Shown: piece by piece, positions 44,641 through 58,425 of the stretch
How the letters are laid out: every line of letters begins with the position of its first letter
How positions within the stretch are numbered: position 1 is the stretch's first letter
Origin: Nymphaea colorata
Lineage: Eukaryota; Streptophyta; Magnoliopsida; Nymphaeales; Nymphaeaceae
NCBI RefSeq assembly: GCF_008831285.2
Contig: NW_022204755.1
Coordinates: 62,001-126,000 of the forward strand
Reading direction: 5' to 3'
Length of the DNA: 64,000 nt
The notes under the pieces: model-generated
What the model was told of the DNA's origin: nothing
The model's database searches: none
What the model saw: only the letters and a program-made list of their open reading frames with translations
Program-made: the position numbers and the translations under genes

Positions 44641-47600
44641 CGTACCAATACGAGTGAGATTTAAGTGATTCTAATGAATATATTAAATGATTGAAATCAC
44701 AAGTTCATATGTACATAAATGAAATCCAGTGATACAAATGGGATCTATGCATTACTTGGATCCCTTGTACTTAGTCCAATGAGTTGAACTTGTTGTCACA
44801 TCTAAAGTGAACGATATACTACATTGAAATCACAAGTTTGAATCAATACGAGTCAAATTTAAGTGATTCATATGATCACACATACTTTATTGAATGTACT
44901 TAACTTATTGTTATATCCATGTTAAATGATTTAGTAGATTAAAATCACAGGTTTGCATGAAAATGATTGAGATTTGAGTGATTCATTCGTTGCCCTATTG
45001 TTAACCTAATGTGTTTCACTTGTTAAGCACATTCAATTAAATTACAAGTGAAACACATTAGGTTAACTATATGACACCAAATGAATCAATTGTTAAGCAC
45101 ACCCGTATTAAGAATCATTATAAATGTAACAACAAGTGAAACACATTAGGTTAACCATAAGACACCAAATGAATCACTCGAATCTCATTCATTTTCATAC
45201 AAACTTGTGATTTCGATCTTCTAAATCATTTAATATGGATGTAACACCAAGTTAAACACATTCAATTAAGTATGCATGATCATATGAATCACTTAAATCT
45301 CATTTGTATTGGTATGAACATGTGATTTCAATCCTTTAGATCGTTCACTATAGTTGTAACAACAAATTCAACTCATCGGACTAATTACACGCATTCAAAG
45401 TAATGCATTGATCCCATTTGTATCCATATGAACTTGCGATTTCAATCATTTAAATCATTCATTATAAATGTAATAACAAGTGAAATACACTAGATTAACT
45501 GTAAGGGACCAACTTAATGACCTGACTCTCATTCATTTCCAAACGAACTTCTTATTTCAAGCCACTAACTCATTGTATACGTATGTAACAAATGGCTATG
45601 CACACTCAACTAAATATATTGATCAAATATATGTAATAACAAGTGGAAATAAATCATTTAATCTCTCAATTAAATATATGCGATGAAATATATGTAATAA
45701 TAAGTGAAACATATTAGGTTACCTACAAGACACCAAATGAATCACTCAAATCTCATTCATTTTCATACAAACCTGTGATTTCAATATACTAAATCATTTA
45801 ATATAGACGTAACAACAAGTTAGAACATTCAATTAAGTATGCGTGATCGAATGAATCACTTAAATCTTACTCGTACTCAGACGAGTGATTGAGTGTGCGT
45901 TTGGATACAAATGAATGAGATGTAACAACTAGTTCAACTTATTGAACAAACTACAAGGGATCAAACTAATCCATATGTCTCCTTTACGTCCATATAAACT
46001 TGTGAGTTTTTATCGTTTAAATCGTTGACCATAGATGTCATAACGAGTGAAACACATTAGGTTAATTATAAGACTCCAAATGAATCACTCAAATCTTATT
46101 TATTTTCATACAAACTTGTGATTTCAATTCACTTAATCAAGCAACATGGATGTAACAACAAGTTAAGCACATTCAATTAAGTATGTGTGATCATGGATGT
46201 AATAACAAGTGAAACACGTTAGATTAACTATAAGACACCAAATGAATCACTCAAATCTCATTCATTTTTATACAAACTTGTGATTTCAATTCACTTAATC
46301 AAGTAATATGGATGTAACAACAAGTTAAGCACATTCAATTAAGTATGTGTGATCATTTGAATCTCTTAAATCGCACTTGTATTGATACGAACTTGGGATT
46401 TCAATCCTTTAGATCGTGCACTATAGTTGTAACAATAAATTCAACTCATCGGACTAACTACACGTGTTTGTATCTACATGAACTTGTGATTTCAATCATT
46501 TAAATTATTCATTATATATGTACTAACAAGTGAAATACATTTGATTAACTATAAGGACCAATTTAATGACCTGACTCTCATTCATTTCCAAACGAACTTC
46601 TGGTATCAAAGCCACTAAGGAATTCTATACGTAAGTAAGAAATGGTCACGCACATTCAATTAAATACAAGTGATCAATTATATGTAATAACAAGTGAAAA
46701 TGAATCACTTAATCTCTCAATTAAATATAAGTGATCAAATATATGTAATAACAAGTGAAACACATTAGGTTACTTATAAGACACAAATTGAATCACTCAA
46801 ATCTCATTCATTTTCATACAAACCTATGGTTTTAATCTACTAAATCATTTAATATAGACGTAACAACAAGTTAAACACATTCAATTACGTATGTGTGATC
46901 AAATGAATCACTTAAATCCCACTCGTATTGATACGAACTTGTGATTTCAATTCCTTACATCGATCACCATAGATGTAAGAACTAGTTCAACTTATTGAAC
47001 TAACTACAAGGGATCAAACTAATGCATAGGTATCCTTTATATCCATATAAACTTGTAAGTTTTAATCATTTAAATCATTGATCATAGATGTAATAACAAG
47101 TGAAACACAATAGGTTAACTACAAGACACCAAATGAATCACTCGAATATCATTCATTTTCGCACAAACTTGTGATTTCAATCAACTAAATAATTTATTAT
47201 GGATGTAACAACAAGTTAAACACATTCAATTAAGTATGCATGATTATACGAATCACTTAAATCTCACTTATATTGGTACGAACATGTGATTTCAATCTTT
47301 AGAACGTTCCCTATAGATGTAACAACAAATTCAACTCATCGGACTAACTACACGTGTACAAATATAGTGACTTCAACCATTTGTATCCATATAAACTTGT
47401 GATTTCAATCATTTAAATCATTCATTATATATGTAATAACAAGTGAAATACATTTGATTAACTATAAGGGACCAATTTAACGACCCGACTCTCATTCATT
47501 CCAAACGGACTTCTTATTTCAAGGCACTAAGTCATTCTATACGTATGTAACAAATGGTAACGTACATTCAATTAAATATAAGTTATCAAATGTATGTAAG

Positions 47601-48208
47601 AACAAGTGAAAATGAATCACATAATCTCTCAATGAAATATAAGTGATCAAATATATAATAACAAGGGAAACACATTAAGTTACCTGTAAGACACCAAATG
47701 AATCACTCAAATCCCTTTCATTTTCATATAAACCTATCATTTCAATTTACTAAATCATTTAATATAAACGTAACAACAAGTTAAGTACATTCAATTAAAT
47801 ATGCGTGATCAAACGAATCACTTAAACTCACTCGTATTGATATGAACTTGTGCATCGATCACTATAGATGTAACAACATGTTCAACTTTTTGTACAAACA
47901 AAAAGGATCAGACTAATGCATAGGTCTCCTTTATATCCATATAAACTTGTGAGTTTTAATTATTTAAATCATTGATCATGGATGTAATAACAAGTGAAAC
48001 ACGTTAGATTAACTATAAGACACCAAATGAATCACTAAATCTCATTCATTTTTTTACAAACTTGTGATTTCCATTCACTTAATCAAGCAACATGGAATAA
48101 CAACAAGTGAAGCACATTCAATTCAGTATGTGTGATCATTTGAATCACTTAAATCTACTTGTATTGATACGAACTTGTAATTTCAATCCTTTAGATCGTG
48201 CACTATAG
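44641..48208. repeat. Satellite higher-order unit 2 (3.57 kb)
   Basis: Bounded by GTACCAATACGAGTGAGATT at its start and the next copy of the same junction. Nearly identical by eye to unit 3 over long stretches (compare 44941-45480 with 48510-49048). Confidence 0.85.
45000..45067. repeat. Satellite hairpin 2 (perfect 24-bp arms)
   Basis: Arms 45000-45023 (GTTAACCTAATGTGTTTCAC and four more) and 45044-45067. Same position in the unit as the others. Confidence 0.95.
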
Positions 48209-51200
48209 TCGTACCAATACGAGTGAGATTTAAGTGATTCTAATGAATATATTAAATGATTGAAATCACAAGTTCATTTGTATATAAATGAGATCCACTG
48301 ATACAAATGGGATCTATGCATTACTTGGATCCCTTGTACTTAGTCCAATAAGTTGAACTTGTTGTCACATCTAAAGTGAACGATATACTACATTGAAATC
48401 ACAAGTTTGAATCAATACGAGTCAAATTTAAGTGATTCATATGATCACACATACTTTATTGAATGTACTTAACTTATTGTTATATCCATGTTAAATGATT
48501 TAGTAGATTAAAATCACAGGTTTGCATGAAAATGATTGAGATTTGAGTGATTCATTCGGTGCCCTATTGTTAACCTAATGTGTTTCACTTGTTAAGCACA
48601 TTAATTAAATTACAAGTGAAACACATTAGGTTAACTATATGACACCAAATGAATCAATTGTTAAGCACACCCGTATTAAGAATCATTATAAATGTAACAA
48701 CAAGTGAAACACATTAGGTTAACCATAAGACACCAAATGAATCACTCGAATCTCATTCATTTTCATACAAACTTGTGATTTCGATCTTCTAAATCATTTA
48801 ATATGGATGTAACACCAAGTTAAACACATTCAATTAAGTATGCATGATCATATGAATCACTTAAATCTCATTTGTATTGGTATGAACATGTGATTTCAAT
48901 CCTTTAGATCGTTCACTATAGTTGTAACAACAAATTCAACTCATCGGACTAATTACACGCATTCAAAGTAATGCATTGATCCCATTTGTATCCATATGAA
49001 CTTGCGATTTCAATCATTTAAATCATTCATTATAAATGTAATAACAAGTGAAATACACTAGATTAACTGTAAGGGACCAACTTAATGACCTGACTCTCAT
49101 TCATTTCCAAACAACTTCTTATTTCAAACCACTAACTCATTGTATACGTATGTAACAAATGGCTACGCACACTCAACTAAATATATTGATCAAATATATG
49201 TAATAACAAGTGAAAATAAATCATTTAATCTCTCAATTAAATATATGTGATCAAATATATGTAATAACAGTGAAACATATTAGGTTACGGACAAGACACC
49301 AAATGAATCACTCAAATCTCATTCATTTTCATACAAACCTATGATTTCAATATACTAAATCATTTAATATAGACGTAACAACAAGTTAAGAACATTCAAT
49401 TAAGTATGCGTGATCGAATGAATCAATTAAATCTCACTCGTATTGAGATGAGTGATTGAGTGTCCGTTTGGATACAAATGAATGAGATGTAACAACTAGT
49501 TCAACTTATTGAACAAACTACAGGGGATCAAACTAATCCATATGTCTCCTTTACGTCCATATAAACTTGTGAGTTTTTATCGTTTAAATCGTTGATCATA
49601 GATGTCATAACGAGTGAAACACATTAGGTTAATTATTAGACTCCAAATGAATCACTCAAATCTCATTTATTTTCATACAAACTTGTGATTTCAATTCACT
49701 TAATCAAGCGACATGGATGTAACAACAAGTTAAGCACATTCAATTAAGTATGTGTGATCATGGATGTAATAACAAGTGAAACACGTTAGATTAACTATAA
49801 GACACAAATGAATCACTCAAATCTCATTCATTTTTATACAAACTTGTGATTTCAATTCATTAATCAAGCAATATGGATGTAACAACAAGTTAAGCACATT
49901 CAATTAAGTATGTGTGATCATTTGAATCTCTTAAATGGCACTTATTGATACGAACTTGGGATTTCAATCCTTTAGATCGTGCACTATAGTTGTAACAATA
50001 AATTCAACTCATCGGACTAACTACACGCGTTTGTATCCACATGAACTTGTGATTTCAATCATTTAATTCATTCATTATATATGTACTAACAAGTGAAATA
50101 CATTTGATTAACTATAAGGGACCAATTTAATGACCTGACTCTCATTCATTTCCAAACGAACTTCTGGTATCAAAGCCACTAAGGAATTCTATACGTAAGT
50201 AAGAAATGGTCACGCACATTCAATTAAATACAAGTGATCAATTATATGTAATAACAAGTGAAAATGAATCACTTAATCTCTCAATTAAATATAAGTGATC
50301 AAATATATGTAATAACAAGTGAAACACATTAGGTTACTTATAAGACACCAATTGAATCACTCAAATCTCATTCATTTTCATACAAACCTATGGTTTTAAT
50401 CTACTAAATCATTTAATATAGACGTAACAACAAGTTAAACACATTCAATTACGTATGTGTGATCAAATGAATCACTTAAATCCCACTCGTATTGATACGA
50501 ACTTGTGATTTCAATTCCTTACATCGATCACCATAGATGTAAGAACTAGTTCAACTTATTGAACTAACTACAAGGGATCAAACTAATTCATAGGTCTCCT
50601 TTATATCCATATAAACTTGTAAGTTTTAATCATTTAAATCATCAATCAAGGATGTAAAAACAAGTGAAACACAATAGGTTAACTACAAGACACCAAATGA
50701 ATCACTCGATTCTCATTCATTTTCGCACAAACTTGTGATTTCAATCTACTAAATCATTTATTATTGACGTAACAAGTTAAACACATTCAATTAGTACGCA
50801 TGATATATGAATCACTTAAATCTCACTTGTATTGGTACGAACATGTGATTTCAATCCTTTAGAACATTCCCTATTGATGTAACAACAAATTCAACTCATC
50901 GGACTAACTACACATGTACAAATATAGTGACTTCAACCATTTGTATCCATATAAACTTGTGATTTCAACCATTTAAATCATCCATTATAGATGTAATAAC
51001 AAGTGAAATACATTAGATTAACTATAAGGGACCAATATTGTGACTTGACTCTCATTCATTTCCAAACGGACTTCTTTTTTCAAGCCACTAAGTCATTCTA
51101 TACGTATGTAACAAATGGTTACGCACATTCAATTAAATATAAGTTATCAAATGTATGTAAGAACAAGTGAAAATGAATCACATAATCTCTCAATTAAACA

Positions 51201-51722
51201 TAAGAGATCAAATGTATGTAATAACAAGTGAAACACATTAAGACACCAAATGAATCACTCAAATCCATTCATTTTCATATAAACATAACAACAAGTTATG
51301 TACATTCAATTAAATATGGTGATCAATTGAATCACTTAAATCCCACTCGTATTGATATGAACTTGTGCATCGATCACTATAGATGTAAAAACATGTTCAA
51401 CTTATCGTACTAACTAGAAAGGATCAAACTAGTCACAGGTCTCCTTTATGTCCATATAAATTTGTGCGTTTTAATTATTTAAATCATTGACCATGGATGT
51501 AATAACATGTTAAACACGTTAGATTAACTATAAGACACCAAATGAATCACGCGAATCTCATTCATTTTCATACAAAGTTGTGATTTCAATTCACTTAATC
51601 AAGCAACAAGGATGTAACAACAAGTTAAGCACATTCAATTAAGTATGTGTGATCATTTGAATCACTTAAATCGCACTTGTATTGATACGAACTTGTAATT
51701 TCAATCCTTTAGATCCTCCACT
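48209..51722. repeat. Satellite higher-order unit 3 (3.51 kb)
   Basis: Same order of variants as unit 2. Slightly shorter, mostly from small deletions between 50780 and 51720. Confidence 0.85.
48569..48635. repeat. Satellite hairpin 3 (perfect 24-bp arms)
   Basis: Arms 48569-48592 and 48612-48635, 3569 bp after hairpin 2. Confidence 0.95.
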
Positions 51723-53232
51723 ATAGTCGTACCAATACGAGTAAGATTTAAGTGATTCATATGATCACGCATACTTTATTGAATGTACTTAACTTATTGT
51801 TATATCCATGTTAAATTATTTAGTAGATTGAAATCACAGGCTTGCATGAAAATGAATGAGATTTGAGTGATTCATTGGTGCCCTATTGTTAACCTAATCT
51901 GTTTCACTTGTTAAGCACATTCAATTAAATTACAAGTGAAACACATTAGGTTAACTATATGACACCAAATGAATCACTTGTTAAGGACATCCGTATTAAG
52001 AATCATTATAAATGTAACAACTAGTGAAACACATTAGGTAAACCATAAGACATCAAATGAAACTCGAATGTCATTCATTTTCATACAAACTTGTGATTTC
52101 GATTACTAAATCATTTAATATAGACGTAATAACAAGTTAAACACATTCAATTAAGTATGATATGAATCACATAAATCTCACTTGTATTGGTACGAACATG
52201 TGATTTCAATCCTCTAGATCGTTCACTATAGATGTAACAACAAATTCAACTCATCGGACTAATTACACGCATTCAAAGTAATGCATAGATCCCATTTGTA
52301 TCCATATGAAGTTGCGATTTCAATCATTTAATCATTCATTATAGATGTAATAACAAGTGAAATACACTAGATTAACTGTAAGGGACCAACTTAATGACCT
52401 GACTCTCATTCATTTCCAAACGAACTTCTTATTTCAAGCCACTAAGTCATTCTATACGTATGTAACAAATGGCTATGCACACTCAATTACATATATTAAT
52501 CAAATATATGTAATAACTAGTGAAAATAAATCATTTAATCTCTCAATTAACTATACGTGATCAAATATATGTAATAACAAGTGAAACATATTAGGTTACG
52601 TACAAGACACCAAATAAATCACTCAAATCTCATTCATTTTCATACAACATATGATTTCAATATACTAAATCATTTAATATAGACGTAACAACAAGTTAAG
52701 CACATTCAATTAAGTATGCGTGATCAAATGAATCACTTAAATCTCACCCATGTTGAACAAACTACAAGGGATCAAACTGAACTAATCCATAGGTCTCTTT
52801 ATATCCATATAAACTTGTGAGTTTTTATCGTTTAAATCATTGATCAAGATGTCATAACGAGTGAAACACATTATGTTAGTTATAAGACACCAAATGAATC
52901 ACTCAAATCTCATTTATTTTCATACAAACTTGTGATTTGAATTCACTTAATCTAGCAATATGGATGTAACAACAAGTTAAGCACATTCAATTAAGTATGT
53001 GGATCATTTGAATCACTTAAATCGCACTTGTATCTCTCAATTAAATATAAGTGATCAAATATATGTAATAACAAGTGAAACACATTAGGTTACTTATAAG
53101 ACACCAAATGAATCACTCCAATCTCATTCATTTTCAAACAAACCTATGATTTTAATCTAATAAATCATTTAATATAGACGTAACAACAATTAAGCACATT
53201 CAATTACGTATGTGTGATAAAATGAATCGCTT
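51723..53232. repeat. Satellite higher-order unit 4, truncated (1.5 kb)
   Basis: Begins with the same junction but has a shortened reverse block and internal deletions (near 52740-52770 and 53030), then breaks off at 53232, where unrelated AT-rich DNA starts. Confidence 0.75.
51888..51955. repeat. Satellite hairpin 4 (one mismatch)
   Basis: Arms 51888-51911 and 51932-51955; one arm has TCTGTTTC where the others have TGTGTTTC. Confidence 0.95.
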
Positions 53233-55099
53233 ATAGTTAATCTATGTATAAAGAATCTCACCTTATAAAAGAACCTCTGGAGGACGATCTGAAAAGTTTT
53301 TAAATATCAATTTATTTTTAGTAATGTTTCTCGTAACAAAAGGCTTAGATGCCTTAGATTGTCTTGTGCATAGTTCTAGTTATTGTACTGCAAACCCGTT
53401 CATGACTTAGTGTATGGAATAACACTTGAGCATATTTCGGAAGAGGTTTCCAACAAACAAATGATTAGTGGTCCAACCTAAGAGTTGGGTTTTCTTTCTA
53501 CTCTATGTTTTTTCTTTTGACATCCATGTCATTGAATACAACAATGTTATTTCAATTCAAAACCAAGCTGATACCATTAGTAGTATGATGCTGTAATAAA
53601 TGACTGTTTGTCATTGAGAAGAACCCGAGATGGTACATCAGTATAAGATGAGATTATTTTGTAACGAACGAACAATGCAGTATATGGGGTGGAGATTGAA
53701 TACCTTCCTACCGTCATTGAATTGAACTCATCAATCCATGCACTACTTTACACACACACACATACATATGTCGCTAGACAAATTAGACCGGACAAATAAT
53801 TAATGAGACCAATTAGGTTTGATGCATTTTTCATCTGAAAAGTTACGAGTAACCATTTACATTTATACAATTACCTACAGGTACATGCCCCACTGTTTTT
53901 AAATATGAAAAAAGACCATATTACCCTAATAAAAAGAAAATACCTGAATAGAAAGTTTTTAATGGGCCACATCTTTTTGACAATTTCTTCTATATTTTGT
54001 TCTATTTTATAAGTATCAATATTAATAAAAAAAAAAGGCCCAGGGAGAGTGTGTACAAAATGTGATTTTTTTCCTTTTTTCATAGAAATTGCTCAAGATT
54101 TTAACATTTTTCTTCAATTAATGAAGCAGGTGTTTGTCAATCATTTTATTACGTCAAAGAACTTTTCAATCTTTTTAACACCCTTCGTCGTACAAAGAAA
54201 TTCATCTATTTGAAAAACATTACTGTATTTGGATTTTCTGATTGCTGAAAATCTTTGTCGATCGATAATGTGAATGATGATTATATATGTGGTATATTTC
54301 AAATAAACTGAGATAGGAATTGGAGCCATTTATTTTTCTTTGTTATCTCATTTGTCCATTCTTTTTGCACCAAAGATCTTACCTTTTCTGAAGGAACTGG
54401 AGCTACATCTCATGCGCTTCCATGCCTTTTTGGTTTTGAAACCTTGAAAAACTGAGAGATTCCCTTTATTAGGGACACATAAGGTTCGTCACCAAAAAAG
54501 GATAACGGTAACCTCACCTAACCTATAGTAATAAAAATACATGTCCTTCTAAGACTTGTAAATTGCTATGCTCTTTAGTAGCAGGGCCTGACTCACCCTC
54601 CTCTAAAAGGGTGATTCATTCAGAGCAACATGAGGGTCCAACCACATTGCATTGCCAGGATCCACTGAGAGTCAATTTTTTTAAGGTCATCTGTCTTGAA
54701 GTTCCTCAGCAGAGATAGAATAAAAAAAAATCCGTCTTCCATAACCTTTCATTAGTACTAGGTACTTCTGAAACTCAGTTCCCTAATTGTGGGAGGGGCA
54801 CTTTAAAAGGATGTCATATTTTCTATAACGAGTAAATGTTTCCCTATAAACAAGGCTTATTTCATTGAAAATTTGTAATTTGTAAAGGAACAGTTTCATA
54901 GTTGAATATTTTTATATTAACTTGGAGAAGTAGCCTTAAATGACATTATATTTTCCAGTCTTCATTAAAATTGTGAAACAGACAGTTCTAAAGAAACTTC
55001 TTCAGTATTTCCTATGGACTTCTTGCTTAAGGTACATTGTTTGGTAGAGGTAACTTTGGACTGTTTGTGCGGCTGCAGATGTCCTTATGAGTATCAAGT
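53233..55099. other. No gene seen after the satellite
   Basis: AT-rich DNA with a short CA tract near 53752. CTGATACCA at 53568-53576 resembles a minus-strand primer binding site but no LTR or gag was recognised. Frames of 60-70 residues at 53871-54329 (minus) are Lys/Ile/Phe-rich and look like chance. Confidence 0.5.
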
Positions 55100-56830
55100 T
55101 CTACTTCCAATCAATCAAAGATATGTCTCGCGGGATCTATTCCTTACAAGTCAATGCACTAAGGGGAAAGAAAATGCAGCCACATGTTGATAGACATCGT
55201 TGGAAAGATGAAATCAGCCCTGAAAAATAAAGTATTCTGTTGCTTTCACCATTACAATTTCCCTCCATCAAAAGGTGTATCTATACATCAAGAAATCATG
55301 GCGATTGCCAACCAAAAAAAGAAGCCAATTTCACCTTTCATGATGTTCCCAGCTTTCATACAATGAAGAACAAAATGATATTTTCCTTCGGAGCTTTTAA
55401 TATCTGCCTTTGGATTAGTTTTACATGTTGGCTAATTCTTTGGCTTATTTTTACAGGTTGACTAATTCTTTTGTTTTATTTCTATCCAAGTATCAGACTT
55501 AAAATTAATTTAGTTAACAAAGGAAAACCATCCTCAGTTTTTGTGTTTGCAGTTTTCAACGAACAAGGAATGATCCTTTTGGTTCTATATTCTAGTTCCT
55601 TAATTTTTATGTGCGAGATTTTTCCACAAAAATCTTTGCCTTAGAGGCAAAATTCCATAATCAATCCTGCATGTTGCCACATCAAAAACCCCAAGATACT
55701 TTTTTACATATATATCCCACTTTCAGTCATTGACACTTTTGAAACTGTACTCTTCAACTTGGTTCACTTAATAGCTCCTGTTGGTTGTAAGATCCAGAAT
55801 ACCTTTTACATATATATACCTATTAGTGAGTTACATCTTTCTACTTAAACTCGTCCCCACAATCTTGATCTATATAATTTTGGAGTTTGTACGGAAGCTA
55901 TTAATTAGCAATTTTTCCTTTTTAGTTTTATTTTTTGATAATATTTTCAATTTGAAGGGATAATTTCATCATTTGGGTGACTAATATTTTTTAGTGCTTT
56001 GGCCTTCTTTCAGGTGGTGGGTAAAATCCTGCTCACCTGAAGGGATAATTTCATCATTTGGGTGATTACTTCAATACTTTTGACAAGATCAAGTGTTTGT
56101 TTGAAAAACCGAAGGAAAAGTTGTGTGGACATTTGGTGTTTCACAAAAGGAGTTATCTCTTATTTTTCTCATTTAATTTGTGGAGCAATGTCTCTTAACA
56201 TTGAAAACATTGTTGGTTTGGATTTTAGAGTTAAATACATTGACGTCGCACGTAGTGATTGGGAAAACATATATACGTTACTTTTTTACAGTTCAATTAA
56301 AAAAAACTGTGTTAAACTGTTTTTAAATCCAATGTACGGGGACTTTCTGTAGTGAGATAGATCTTCATGATTGATGTATACACATGCAGCTACATTCCAT
56401 AATGCAATTGTTACGTTAGAAGGAATTTTAGCATGAAGGAGCATGATTTGTAATGCAGAGACAACTGCATGTATAAGTGATTCTGAACATCGTCTTTACT
56501 TTACTCTGCGCAACTAAAATCTTTCCTGGGTGGGTCCTCAAATTATTTTTTTACAAAGTGCGAGTCAACCAGACGCCTACTGAAACCCAAAAGGTTGTAG
56601 GATAATAATTGAAAAAAATAAAAGGGTCTTCGCTAGAATTGTGTATAAAACAATGGGTCAACATCAAATTTCCCAAGACAAGTATAAGTGGCTTTTTGTC
56701 AATTTCCTTCTTCCATTTTATCTCTCCTCACTCTCTTGAATCTTGTTCGTTGCCTTCTATTTGTAAGGGATTTATGTTGAGCAACAAAAAGTCCCTAGCC
56801 ATCTATGGTGATCGGTGAGTAGACTGGAGC
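55100..56830. repeat. Direct duplication, copy 1 (partner 56890-58425)
   Basis: Matches the next copy in order: TCAATCAAAGATATGTCTC, GAAAATGCAGCCACAT, TTGGAAAGATGAAATCA, CTCTCCTCACTCTCTTGAAT, then GCCATCTATGGTGATCG. It contains an extra perfect 28-bp direct repeat (55953-55980 and 56038-56065) enclosing 57 bp, absent from copy 2. No conserved frame was recognised. Confidence 0.85.
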
Positions 56831-56889
56831 TTGAGCAGCGGCAGCCACTAAATCTCTAGTATAGATAAGGACGCACACCTCTCATCGAG

Positions 56890-58425
56890 CAAGTTCCAGT
56901 TCCAATCAATCAAAGATATGTCTCACGAGATCCATTCCTTACAAGTCATTGCACTTGGGGAAAATGCAGCCACATTTTTGTTTAAGGAGGAAAGACATTG
57001 TTGGAAAGATGAAATCAACCCTGAAAAGTAATGTATTTTGTTGCTTTTGCCATTACATTTTCCCTCTATCAAAATGTGAATATATATATCAATAAATCAT
57101 GGCACCTTCAATTGAAGCACAACATTGCCAACAAAAAGAAAAGGAACTCAATTTCACCATTTAGGATGTTCCCAGATTTCATACAATGAACTACAAACTT
57201 ATAGAACCTTTTGGGTGGTTTTAATATCCACCTTCTGATTAGTTTTACATGTTTGCTCATTCTTTGGCCAACTTTTACATGTTGACTAATTATTTTGTTT
57301 TATTTTTATCCAAGTAGCAGTCTTAAAATTAATTTTAGTTAAGAAAGGAAAAATGTCCTCAGTTTTGGTGTTTGTGAATGATTCTGATAACTATATCTTC
57401 TGCATCCTTAATTTTTATCTTTGAGATGTCTCCACCAAAATCTTCTCCTTATGGACAGAATTCCATAATCAATCCTGCATGTTGCCACATAAAAAACCCT
57501 GACATACATTTTTATATATATCAGCCATTGACATTTTTGAGACCATACTCTTCAATTTGGATCAACTTAATAGCTCATATTGGTTGTCAGTTCAGAATAC
57601 CTTTTACATATATATAGCTACTAGTGAGTTACATCTTTCTACTTAAACTTATCCCCACAATCTTGATCTAGAGAACTTTGGAGTTTGTACCGGAGCCATT
57701 CAAACGGAGTTCCATCTTATTTTTCCCATTTAATTGGTGCAGCAGTCTTGTAACATTGAAAACATTATTGGTGTGGATTCTTGGATTTAAATACATTGAG
57801 ATCGCACATACTGGCTGGGAAGACATACATATGTTACTTTTTTTACGGTTTAATTTAAAAAAAAACAAGCAAGTGTTAAACTGTTTTTAAATCCAATGTA
57901 CGGCTTCTACTGGACTTTTTGTAAGTGAGATAGATCTGTATGATTGATGTATACACATGCAGCTACATTCTATAATGCAATTGTTACATTATGAAGAATT
58001 TTTTGTTGGAGGGCACGCCTGTAACGCAAGCCACAGCTGCATGTATAAGGGATTATGAAAAAATCGTCTTTACTTTACTCTACGCAACTAAAGTCTTCCC
58101 TGATTAGGTCCAGCATTTAATTTTTTATAAAGAACGGGTCAACCTGACTTCTACTGAAACCCAAAAGATTGCATGTTAATAATTGAAAAAAATAAATGAC
58201 TCTTCATTGGAATTGTGTACAAAACAACAGGTCAATGTCAAATTTCCCAACACAGGTATAAGTGGCTCTTTGTTGACTTCTTTTCCATTTCCTTCTCTCA
58301 TTTTATCTCTCCTCACTCTCTTGAATCTTGTTTGTCCCCTTCTATTTTTGAGGATTTTACGTTGAGCAGCTGGAAGCATCTAGTGTCACCAGCCATCTGT
58401 GGCGATCGATGAGTAGACCAGAGCT
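56890..58425. repeat. Direct duplication, copy 2 (partner 55100-56830)
   Basis: Offset from copy 1 is about 1.79 kb at the left and 1.57 kb at the right end. After it, AACAACAACAGGTATTAATT at 58449-58468 resembles an exon end with a splice donor, and pyrimidine-rich sequence follows. This could be a 5' UTR exon of a gene whose body is not visible. Confidence 0.8.

Larger units (their letters stand above)
39060..53232. repeat. 14-kb satellite array with higher-order structure
   Basis: The whole stretch is built from a monomer of about 114 bp. Each starts near TGTAACAACAAGTTAAACAC, continues with GAATCACTCAAATCTCATTC and TTGTGATTTCAATC, and ends in AAATCATTTAATAT. Spacing of the TGTAAYAACAAGT box between 46199 and 47089 is 114, 115, 90, 115, 112, 114, 116, 114, giving an 8-monomer unit of 890 bp. 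Units repeat at 1.79 kb and 3.57 kb. Short blocks (39060-39828, 44641-45023, 48209-48592, 51723-51911) are in reverse orientation. It is AT-rich, and open frames inside are chance products. It may be centromeric, subtelomeric or other heterochromatin. Confidence 0.95.

Noticed and set aside
39060-53232. CRISPR array
   Set aside because: Repeats are contiguous 114-bp monomers without unique spacers, and the DNA is plant nuclear.
53568-53576. Primer-binding-site-like CTGATACCA after the satellite
   Set aside because: Only nine bases match, and neither an LTR end nor gag-like sequence follows on the minus strand.
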